The notes under the pieces were generated by a model, which was not told where the DNA came from, made no database searches, and saw only the letters and a list, made by a program, of their open reading frames with translations. A program made the translations under genes and the position numbers. From assembly GCA_902493155.1 (NCBI GenBank), contig CABUOE010000068.1, positions 1 to 10,542 on the forward strand: DNA of 10,542 nt, read 5' to 3'. The stretch comes from an uncultured Eubacteriales bacterium. GTDB lineage: Bacteria; Bacillota; Clostridia; Oscillospirales; Ruminococcaceae. Shown piece after piece: positions 1 to 5,019 of this stretch. Position 1 is the stretch's first letter. Every line of letters begins with the position of its first letter.

Positions 1-200
1 TATAATAAACGCAGCCAGAAAGGTTTTCACAGAAAATTGTTGGCCGCAGTATGCGGCTTGATAAAATGCATATGATAAAGACGGTATCGCCGTAGGGGTA
101 AAATGTTTGCAGGACGTTGGATAAAAGCATCATATGGGGGGATAAAAGCTGCTCGTCCGGCGAATACCGGGAAAATATGTAGTCATAAGGAGATTTGCAG
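1..200 (+). promoter_or_regulatory. Structured leader upstream of the lipoprotein pair
   Basis: No gene is supported here. The window opens with TATAAT (1-6), which could be a -10 box, but any -35 lies outside. Several short hairpins follow: GCCGCA/TGCGGC at 43-48 and 52-57, ACGGT/GCCGT near 81-93, GGACG (112-116) pairing with CGTCC (154-158) around a long loop, and CCGG/CCGG at 157-160 and 167-170, which shares two bases with the previous stem. The hexamer GATAAA occurs four times, in two pairs, near 60, 74, 120 and 141. The end of an upstream gene could also lie here: one frame is open from the left edge to a TGA at 59-61 and another to 73-75. I do not recognise a riboswitch class. Promoter, leader and gene tail remain possible. 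Confidence 0.3.
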
Positions 201-1100
201 ATGATAGAGTCTGTTATAAATAGATTTGCCTGGAGGAGAAGAGTAGGGGCCTTATTGGCTGCAGTTCTCATTACAACGGGATTTTCCTCCTGCGGGCAGG
301 ATGAGCCTTCTTCTCAGGAGCCGCTTGACAGTTCCGTTTCGATTTCCGATTCCCAGCCGTCCACCGATAGCAGCATTCCGGAGAACTCGAAAGATATGCC
401 GTCGGAGTCCGGCAGTGCGTCCGCTGTGGAGCAGTCCAGCGAGGCGGTGGGAAACAATAACACCTATAAGGAATACGACTACGCAGCCTCGGTTCCCACA
501 GGGGCGGCTGTGGACAACAGCTATTTTGACGATGCGGTATTCATCGGGGATTCTCGGACCCAGGGATTTATCATCTATAACGGCCTCAGCAATGCGACTG
601 CCTATATGGATAAAGGCCTCAAGGTTGACACCGCCTTTACCAAGGCCGATATCGAGGTAAACGGGGTGAAAATGTCCGCTATGGACGCTTTGGCCCAGAA
701 TACTACCTTCAAAAAGGTGTATGTCATGCTTGGGGTCAACGAGCTGGGATGGGCCTACAGCGATATTTTTATCGAAAAGTACGGCGAGCTTGTGGATAAA
801 ATCAAGGAAATCAAGCCGGATGCTGAAATTTACATCCAATCGATTTTGCCGGTCAGCGAGAAAAAATCAAACAGCGACAAAATCTACAACATGGAAAAAA
901 TCAACGAGTATAACGGCCTGATTCAGAAGATGGCGGAAGAGAAAAAGGTGTATTACCTCAATGTGGCCGAGGCGGTGGCGGACGGCAGCGGATACCTGCC
1001 CGACGAAGCGTCCACCGACGGGGTGCATCTCAACAAAGAGTACTGCGCCAAATGGCTGGATTATCTGAAAAACCATACGGCTGAGAACATGGGCCGATAA
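201..1100 (+). CDS. SGNH/GDSL-family hydrolase lipoprotein
   Basis: A 299-residue secreted esterase-like protein. Residues 1-30 form a signal peptide with RRR before a hydrophobic core, ending in FSSC, a slightly unusual lipobox with Cys31 as the likely lipid-anchored residue. Residues 35-85 are a Ser/Pro/Glu-rich flexible linker. The SGNH fold follows: block I GDSR with nucleophile Ser118, block III GVN with Asn180, and block V DGVH with Asp273 and His276, so the catalytic set looks complete. Such proteins hydrolyse ester bonds, often O-acetyl groups on cell-wall or surface polymers; the substrate cannot be read from sequence. The ATG at 201 is preferred because AAGGAG (187-192) lies 8 bases upstream; an in-frame TTG at 195 is only 2 bases from it. 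The DUF4358 gene begins 32 bases downstream and is probably co-transcribed. Family assignment is firm; the exact role is unknown. Confidence 0.85.
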   Translation: MIESVINRFAWRRRVGALLAAVLITTGFSSCGQDEPSSQEPLDSSVSISDSQPSTDSSIPENSKDMPSESGSASAVEQSSEAVGNNNTYKEYDYAASVPTGAAVDNSYFDDAVFIGDSRTQGFIIYNGLSNATAYMDKGLKVDTAFTKADIEVNGVKMSAMDALAQNTTFKKVYVMLGVNELGWAYSDIFIEKYGELVDKIKEIKPDAEIYIQSILPVSEKKSNSDKIYNMEKINEYNGLIQKMAEEKKVYYLNVAEAVADGSGYLPDEASTDGVHLNKEYCAKWLDYLKNHTAENMGR

Positions 1101-1132
1101 CGACAGAATACATGAGACAGGGAGGAACTGAA

Positions 1133-1594
1133 ATGAGAAAATTATGCGCTTTTTTGACGGCTGTGGTGGTCTGCATCTCGATGGCGGGCTGCGGCAGCGG
1201 GAAGGACTTGACGGTTGATGTAAACGCCATGGCAAAGGATATGGCGGAGCAGGTCAGCTATCAGGATGACATCGTCCTTATCAGCAGAGATGTGGCGGAT
1301 ATGATCTATCTCATGCCGGACGGCATTGAAAGCGTGGCTATGTATATGGGAAGCGGAGCCACAGCAGAGGAAGCCGCTGTTTTCGAGGCGAAGGACGAGG
1401 AAACGGCCAAAACGATGAAGGCGGTTGCCGAGGAACACATCAAAAATCAGCGGGAAGCCTTCGAGAGCTACATTCCCGAGGAAGTCAAGCGGCTCGACAA
1501 GGCCATTGTGGAGCAGAAGGGCCGCTACGTGGCGGTCTGCGTGACCGATGACACTGAAAATGCCCAGAAGGTCATCGACGGGTATTTGAAATAA
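1133..1594 (+). CDS. DUF4358 domain lipoprotein
   Basis: A 153-residue protein of unknown function. Residues 1-19 are a signal peptide ending in the lipobox MAGC, with Cys20 as the predicted lipidation site. The rest matches the pattern I associate with DUF4358: an early helix with LISRDVADMIY, the central stretch GSGATAEEAAVFEAKD, a long charged helix (about 85-120), and a closing strand YVAVCVTDD followed by an AQKVIDGYL helix. These proteins are typically small lipoproteins of Clostridia. From memory they often lie near SGNH/DHHW proteins and MBOAT O-acyltransferases, which would suit surface-polymer modification. An ATG at 1112 would add seven residues, but GGGAGG at 1120-1125 sits 7 bases before the ATG at 1133, so the shorter form is chosen. 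The gene ends about 20 bases before a strong terminator and follows the SGNH gene in the same unit. Confidence 0.82.
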   Translation: MRKLCAFLTAVVVCISMAGCGSGKDLTVDVNAMAKDMAEQVSYQDDIVLISRDVADMIYLMPDGIESVAMYMGSGATAEEAAVFEAKDEETAKTMKAVAEEHIKNQREAFESYIPEEVKRLDKAIVEQKGRYVAVCVTDDTENAQKVIDGYLK

Positions 1595-1613
1595 GGAATC
1601 GAGATTGGAACGA

Positions 1614-1649
1614 AAAAAGCAGTATCCCAATTCTGGGATACTGCTTTTT
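1614..1649. terminator. Bidirectional intrinsic terminator
   Basis: A perfect 11-bp stem, GCAGTATCCCA (1619-1629) with TGGGATACTGC (1634-1644), closes a four-base loop. It is flanked by an A-run (1613-1618) on the left and a T-run (1645-1649) on the right, so it has a U-tract when read from either strand. It should end the lipoprotein transcript from the left and the ribbon-helix-helix transcript from the right. The stop codon of the latter gene (1648-1650) lies within the T-run. Confidence 0.92.
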
Positions 1650-1818
1650 ACTGACAGTCAATTTTGATGAGTTCCACCTGCTTTTCAAATTGATAGATAT
1701 GCTTTCGTGCCCACTGAATAATTTGCTGGTTCATCGACCGTCCTTTGTAACTTGCCACGTATCGGATTTTGCAGAGCAATTCGTCGTCCAGCCGAACCGT
1801 CAGCGATTTTTGCTTCAT
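1648..1818 (-). CDS. Small ribbon-helix-helix (Arc/MetJ-type) DNA-binding protein
   Basis: A 56-residue protein. The start reads MKQKSLTVRLDDELLCKI. SLTVRLDD is the expected DNA-contacting beta strand, DELLCKIRYVASYKGR fits the first helix, and SMNQQIIQWARKHIYQFEKQ the second, with the Gly-Arg-Ser turn usual between them. This is the whole ribbon-helix-helix fold, which works as a dimer, followed by about 10 extra residues. The start is supported by AAGGGGG (1826-1832 on this strand) 7 bases upstream. No toxin gene is adjacent: the neighbours are the ATPase terminator on one side and the convergent DUF4358 gene on the other. It therefore looks like a solitary regulator or an orphaned antitoxin-type protein. 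The target is unknown; autoregulation is common in the family. Confidence 0.78.
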   Translation of the reverse strand: MKQKSLTVRLDDELLCKIRYVASYKGRSMNQQIIQWARKHIYQFEKQVELIKIDCQ

Positions 1819-1838
1819 GTGCAATCCCCCTTTCCTTT

Positions 1839-1844
1839 ACTATA
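1839..1844 (-). promoter_or_regulatory. Possible -10 box of the ribbon-helix-helix gene
   Basis: Read on the minus strand, TATAGT lies just upstream of the AAGGGGG ribosome site, which would give a very short leader. No convincing -35 box is seen at 17-18 bases, so this is a weak call. It is supported mainly by position: the ATPase terminator lies immediately upstream, so the small gene needs its own start. Confidence 0.3.
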
Positions 1845-1882
1845 CCGGATTTTTGATTGAGAATTGCTTGCGGATAGCTAGC

Positions 1883-1923
1883 AAAAAAGGCAACAGCCGC
1901 TGGAATGATTTCCAGCGGCTGTT
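1883..1923 (-). terminator. Intrinsic terminator of the metal-efflux operon
   Basis: On the minus strand a 14-bp GC-rich stem, bases 1910-1923 paired with 1892-1905, closes a four-base loop. It is followed by GCC and six T (1883-1888). It begins 15 bases after the ATPase stop codon, ends the repressor-ATPase transcript and separates it from the ribbon-helix-helix gene. Confidence 0.93.
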
Positions 1924-1937
1924 TGAATCTGCGGGAT

Positions 1938-3983
1938 TTACTCCTTCCTCACCTTGAGGATGCGCAGCGAGTTGAGCACCGTGATGAGGGTGACGCCAAC
2001 GTCAGCGAAGATGGCGGCCGCCATGGGGGCGTACCCCAAAGCGCCCAGCGTGAGCACCAGCGCCTTGACGATCAGGATGAAAACAATGTTTCCCCGTGCG
2101 ATCTGCATCCCCTTGCGGCAGGCGCGGATGGCGGCGGGAATCCCTTTCAGGTTGTTGGACATGAGCACCATGTCGGCGGTCTGGGTGGCCAAATCGCTGC
2201 CCATGCCCATGGCGATGCCCAAATCGGCGGCGGCCAGGACGGGTCCGTCGTTGATGCCGTCTCCGACGAATACGGTGACGCCGGACTGCTTCACAGCCAT
2301 AAGGCTTTCCACCTTCTGCTGGGGGAGTAAATCGCTGTGGAATTCGTCTATCCCCAGGACGTTGGCAGTTAATTCCGCCTGATCCTTCCGGTCTCCGGTG
2401 AGCATGACGGTTTTCTGTACGCCCAGCGCCTTTAAGCCTACAAGGGCCGCCTGGGCCTCGGGCTTCACCGTGTCACCGATCTGGATGTAACCGAGAAGAG
2501 ACGTTTCATCAGAAAGGTACAGGTTGGCGGCGGGAGCGGCATCCAGCGGGATGCCCCGGTCGTTTAGCAGTTTGTAGGAGCCGCAGTAGTAGGTTTTTCC
2601 GTCCACCACGGCCTTGACGCCTTTGCCGGCGATTTCTTCCGCCTCGTCGGGAGCGGGAAGGGAGGCGCCTGCTTTTTCGATAACCGCTTTGGCAATGGGG
2701 TGGGCGGAGACACTTTCGCAGATGCCGGCCAGGCGGAGAATTTCTTCTTTGTCCAGAGCGGACAGCGTGTCGTAAGCCGATACCGTCACTTTGCCGGTTG
2801 TCAGGGTGCCGGTTTTGTCAAAGACGAAGTTTTTGGCCTTGGACAGGATTTCCACGTGCTTGGAGCCTTTGATGAGGGCGCCCATTTTGGAAACAGTGCC
2901 GATGACGCTGTAGAACGTTAAGGGGACCGAAATCACCAGGGCACAAGGGCAGGAGGCCACCAGGAAAATAAGGCTGCGGTTCAGCCAGGTGACGAATTCG
3001 CCCAATCCAAACAGGGGCGGTAAAACGGCGATCAGCACCGCCAGCCCTACTACCACAGGGGTGTAAATTTTCGAGAATTTGGTGATAAACCGTTCGGTAT
3101 TGCCTTTTTCCCGGGTGGCGTCTTTGACCAGTTCCGCGATTTTGTTGGCAGTAGAGTTTTCGTAGCTCTTTTCTACCCGGCATTTCAGTGCGCCGTTTAA
3201 GTTAATCATGCCGGAGAGGAGGAGGTCGCCCGCTTCGGAGCGGACGGGAACGCTTTCACCGGTGACAGCGGAAGTGTCGATGTCGCTGCCGCCTTCGAGA
3301 ATGGTGCAGTCCAGGGGAACCCGGTCGCCGGCCTTTACAAGGATGGTGTCACCGACGGCAATTCCCTTGGCAGCGGTTTCCTGAACCGAGCCGTCGGGCA
3401 AAACAAGATTTGCGTTTTCCGGTACGATGTTCACCAACGCGTCGATTCGTTGACGGCTGTTCTGAACGGCTTTGTCTTCAAAGAATTCGCCGATTTTAAA
3501 GAGGATGGTAACCAGCGCTCCCTCAAAGCCCTCCCCGATGGCGAAAGCGGCGATAACGGCGATGGACATGAGCGTCATTTCGTCCAAGGACAGCTTAAAG
3601 AGGCCCTTGACACCGGCGATGAGCAGGTCATAACCGGCCAGAAGGGTTGCTGCTGCCTGAACGACGAGCCTCAGCCACCAAAACGGGAGAAAGAAAGACA
3701 CCGCTACTAAAACTGCGGCAATTCCTAAGAAAATCAAGTCTTTTTTACTGGCTTCATGGCTTCCGTGGTCGTGGCCGCAGGAGCAGCCGCCGCCTTCCCG
3801 GCAAAGGGGACAATCGCATCCGGGAGGATGGTCGTGGGGATGGGATTGCTCATGGCCGCAATGGCAGGATTCCTCGTGGTGATGTTCATGGGAATGGGTA
3901 TGTTTATGCTCTTCCTGGCAGGCGCTGCCGGTACAGGATTCTTCCAAATGTTCGCGGGAGCTTTTGTGGCTGGCTTCTTTCAT
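1938..3983 (-). CDS. cadA: P1B-2-type Zn/Cd/Pb-exporting P-type ATPase
   Basis: An inner-membrane pump that exports divalent soft metals using ATP. With the start at 3983 (681 residues), residues 1-76 form a head with 17 His and 9 Cys and no HMA (ferredoxin-like) domain. Membrane helices lie at about 83-125 and 136-162. The actuator loop has TGES (241-244). Further helices lie at 307-327 and 334-358, the latter with the metal-binding CPC motif (345-347). The phosphorylation loop has DKTGT (Asp389), the His-Pro motif SAHP (428-429) and GDGIND (574-579). The last two helices carry Lys640 and Asp661 (FADVG), the signature separating Zn/Cd/Pb pumps from copper pumps. Every catalytic motif is present. 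The start is uncertain: AAAGGA lies 12 bases before the ATG at 3983. An ATG at 4064 (708 residues) has AAGGGA 4 bases upstream, and a GTG at 4109 (723 residues) has no ribosome site and runs across a hairpin. It lies downstream of an ArsR-family repressor on the same strand and is probably controlled by it. Confidence 0.95.
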   Translation of the reverse strand: MKEASHKSSREHLEESCTGSACQEEHKHTHSHEHHHEESCHCGHEQSHPHDHPPGCDCPLCREGGGCSCGHDHGSHEASKKDLIFLGIAAVLVAVSFFLPFWWLRLVVQAAATLLAGYDLLIAGVKGLFKLSLDEMTLMSIAVIAAFAIGEGFEGALVTILFKIGEFFEDKAVQNSRQRIDALVNIVPENANLVLPDGSVQETAAKGIAVGDTILVKAGDRVPLDCTILEGGSDIDTSAVTGESVPVRSEAGDLLLSGMINLNGALKCRVEKSYENSTANKIAELVKDATREKGNTERFITKFSKIYTPVVVGLAVLIAVLPPLFGLGEFVTWLNRSLIFLVASCPCALVISVPLTFYSVIGTVSKMGALIKGSKHVEILSKAKNFVFDKTGTLTTGKVTVSAYDTLSALDKEEILRLAGICESVSAHPIAKAVIEKAGASLPAPDEAEEIAGKGVKAVVDGKTYYCGSYKLLNDRGIPLDAAPAANLYLSDETSLLGYIQIGDTVKPEAQAALVGLKALGVQKTVMLTGDRKDQAELTANVLGIDEFHSDLLPQQKVESLMAVKQSGVTVFVGDGINDGPVLAAADLGIAMGMGSDLATQTADMVLMSNNLKGIPAAIRACRKGMQIARGNIVFILIVKALVLTLGALGYAPMAAAIFADVGVTLITVLNSLRILKVRKE

Positions 3984-4076
3984 ATCAATCAACATTCCTT
4001 TCCGGATGTTTTGCCTGGGTAAACGATGATGCACGCTTTTAAATGAACAAAGTAAATTGGTCATCGTTTCCCTTGC

Positions 4077-4140
4077 AAAATTGCCGCCATCCTTTTGCGG
4101 CAAAGGCACAAAACTTCATGTTTGAAAGCAACCTTTCAAA
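4077..4140 (-). promoter_or_regulatory. Two hairpins between repressor and ATPase genes
   Basis: Read on the minus strand, a perfect 8-bp hairpin TTTGAAAG/CTTTCAAA (4133-4140 with 4121-4128, four-base loop) starts 12 bases past the repressor stop. A second perfect 7-bp stem, TTGCCGC/GCGGCAA (4097-4103 with 4081-4087, nine-base loop), follows and is directly followed by TTTT (4077-4080). The second resembles a weak intrinsic terminator and could lower transcription into the ATPase gene; the first could be a processing site or an extra operator. The function is inferred; only the pairing is seen. Confidence 0.45.
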
Positions 4141-4152
4141 GGATCTTCCTTT

Positions 4153-4530
4153 CTATCTTGCAGGTTGTTCCGATAAATGGTAGATCGTGGTTCCGATAAT
4201 CTCTGCAATGTGCTCATCGTCGATGGAGTAGTAGACCATTTTACCGTCTTTGCGGTATTTGACGATGCGCGCTGCCCGCAGTACCCGCAGCTGATGGGAA
4301 ACAGCAGACTGGGACAGGGAAACTCGCTCAGAGATATCTTGAACGCACAATTCACGGGTCAACAGGGAGGTGATGATTTTCAGGCGGCTGCTGTCGGACA
4401 GGGCCTTAAAAAATTCGCTGGCTTCAAAGATGGTATCGTCATCGGGTATCTTCTGGGTCACGTCGGGAATACTCTCATGGTGATGTCCGTCCAGACAGCA
4501 GGTATGCTCCAAAGATTTTTCCAGTTCCAT
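4153..4530 (-). CDS. ArsR/SmtB-family metal-sensing repressor (CzrA/ZiaR-like)
   Basis: A 125-residue winged-helix repressor that should leave DNA when it binds metal. The recognition region SLSQSAVSHQLRVLRAA (71-87) and the wing YRKDGKMVYYSI (92-103) are typical. Two metal sites can be placed by alignment to SmtB. The alpha5 site is complete: Asp105, His107, His118 and Glu121, with the same spacing as SmtB Asp104, His106, His117 and Glu120. The alpha3N site also seems kept: ELCVQD supplies Cys62 and Asp65, and the N-terminal arm supplies Cys11/Cys12 and His16-18. The protein may therefore sense zinc through alpha5 and also bind thiophilic metals such as Cd or Pb. AAAGGAG lies 7 bases before the ATG. 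It is the first gene of the efflux operon, with a strong promoter and an operator over the transcription start, so it should repress itself and the ATPase. Confidence 0.94.
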   Translation of the reverse strand: MELEKSLEHTCCLDGHHHESIPDVTQKIPDDDTIFEASEFFKALSDSSRLKIITSLLTRELCVQDISERVSLSQSAVSHQLRVLRAARIVKYRKDGKMVYYSIDDEHIAEIIGTTIYHLSEQPAR

Positions 4531-4561
4531 AAGAATTCTCCTTTTATTTTATCAAATAAAC

Positions 4562-4581
4562 ATATGAGCATCTGTTCAATT
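4562..4581 (-). promoter_or_regulatory. Candidate SmtB/CzrA-type operator
   Basis: The plus strand reads ATATGAGCATCTGTTCAATT. Its core TGAGCA-TC-TGTTCA (4565-4578) is one base from the TGAACA-N2-TGTTCA inverted repeat typical of SmtB/CzrA-family operators. It covers the predicted transcription start (near 4578) of the repressor gene, so bound repressor would block initiation. Matching a family operator consensus from memory is established knowledge; binding here is inference. Confidence 0.68.
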
Positions 4582-4584
4582 GTT

Positions 4585-4613
4585 ATTATATGCAATTGAT
4601 CTAAAAATGTCAA
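4585..4613 (-). promoter_or_regulatory. Consensus sigma-A promoter of the metal-efflux operon
   Basis: On the minus strand, TTGACA (4608-4613), a 17-base spacer and TATAAT (4585-4590) match the vegetative consensus at every position. The expected start is near 4578, about 48 bases before the repressor ATG. Such a strong promoter next to a repressor operator fits tight repression with high induced output. Confidence 0.9.
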
Positions 4614-4905
4614 GGGAAATATAAAAATTTCTGAAAAGCTCTTGACTCTTATGCTGCGTGATAAAATATAGTAGGAATATTGGTGAAGCGGTAAGATATT
4701 ATTTTAAAATTAAGTAGTTAACTGTCAAAGTTAAAGCGGAATAAGGCTATTTCTGATTGGGCGGGAAAAAACCCTCTCGTTCAGCCGATTTTGAGGCAAC
4801 TTTTGTTTTTCTGCTGGTGTTTAGATGTTTGGGGGCTTCTGCTAGACGGAAAATGAATGGGAAAAATTTTCGAACCGGGAAAGACTGGTATTTTTCTCCA
4901 AAATA
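4614..4905. other. Intergenic spacer with no supported gene
   Basis: This is most of the 489-base gap between the divergent repressor and nadE genes. It is AT-rich to about 4740, then more mixed. Open frames on both strands near 4747-5041 lack a ribosome site before a good start codon and give low-complexity basic peptides, so I treat them as chance. A possible plus-strand promoter, TTGACT (4642-4647) with TGATAAAAT (4659-4667) or TATAGT (4667-4672), has poor spacing (14 or 19 bases). Nothing else is recognised. Confidence 0.55.
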
Positions 4906-4914
4906 TGATATACT
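4906..4914 (+). promoter_or_regulatory. Extended -10 promoter of nadE
   Basis: TGATATACT is an extended -10 element (TGnTATAcT). The -35 position (TGGTAT, 4886-4891) is poor, as is common when a TGn extension is present. Transcription would start near 4921, giving a leader of about 100 bases before the nadE ATG. Confidence 0.6.
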
Positions 4915-4944
4915 AAATACAGTGAACACCAAAACTGTTGAGAG

Positions 4945-4964
4945 AGCGCCTACGGGCGCTTTTT
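4945..4964 (+). terminator. Terminator-like hairpin in the nadE leader
   Basis: AGCGCC (4945-4950) pairs with GGCGCT (4955-4960) around TACG, followed by a run of five T (4960-4964). It lies about 24-40 bases after the predicted nadE start point and 56 bases before its ATG. No plus-strand gene ends upstream, so it is better read as an attenuator, or the end of a transcript of about 45 bases, than as an ordinary gene terminator. I do not recognise a riboswitch fold around it. Confidence 0.6.
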
Positions 4965-5019
4965 GTTGTGATGTTGAAATCGGAAAAGTTCGGTTACAGA
5001 CAGGATTGGAGGAAAAGGA

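Noticed and set aside
252..839. 195-residue open frame on the minus strand opposite the SGNH hydrolase
   Set aside because: It lies wholly antisense to a gene with clear catalytic blocks and gives a composition-biased peptide with no recognisable domain. It is a codon-use shadow.
1142..1630. 162-residue minus-strand frame opposite the DUF4358 gene
   Set aside because: It runs through the shared terminator stem and opposes a gene with a good ribosome site and lipobox. No domain is recognised.
1905..2382. Two plus-strand frames opposite the end of the ATPase gene
   Set aside because: They overlap the ATPase coding region and its terminator on the other strand and have no domain or ribosome site.
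3450..4042. Plus-strand frames opposite the ATPase N-terminal region
   Set aside because: They are reverse-complement images of the His/Cys-rich and membrane segments; the hydrophobic look comes from antisense reading of His and Gly codons.
4121..4140. TTTGAAAG/CTTTCAAA repeat as a second repressor operator
   Set aside because: The symmetry is good, but the half-sites do not match TGAACA-type sequences and no promoter lies beside it. I kept it only as a hairpin.
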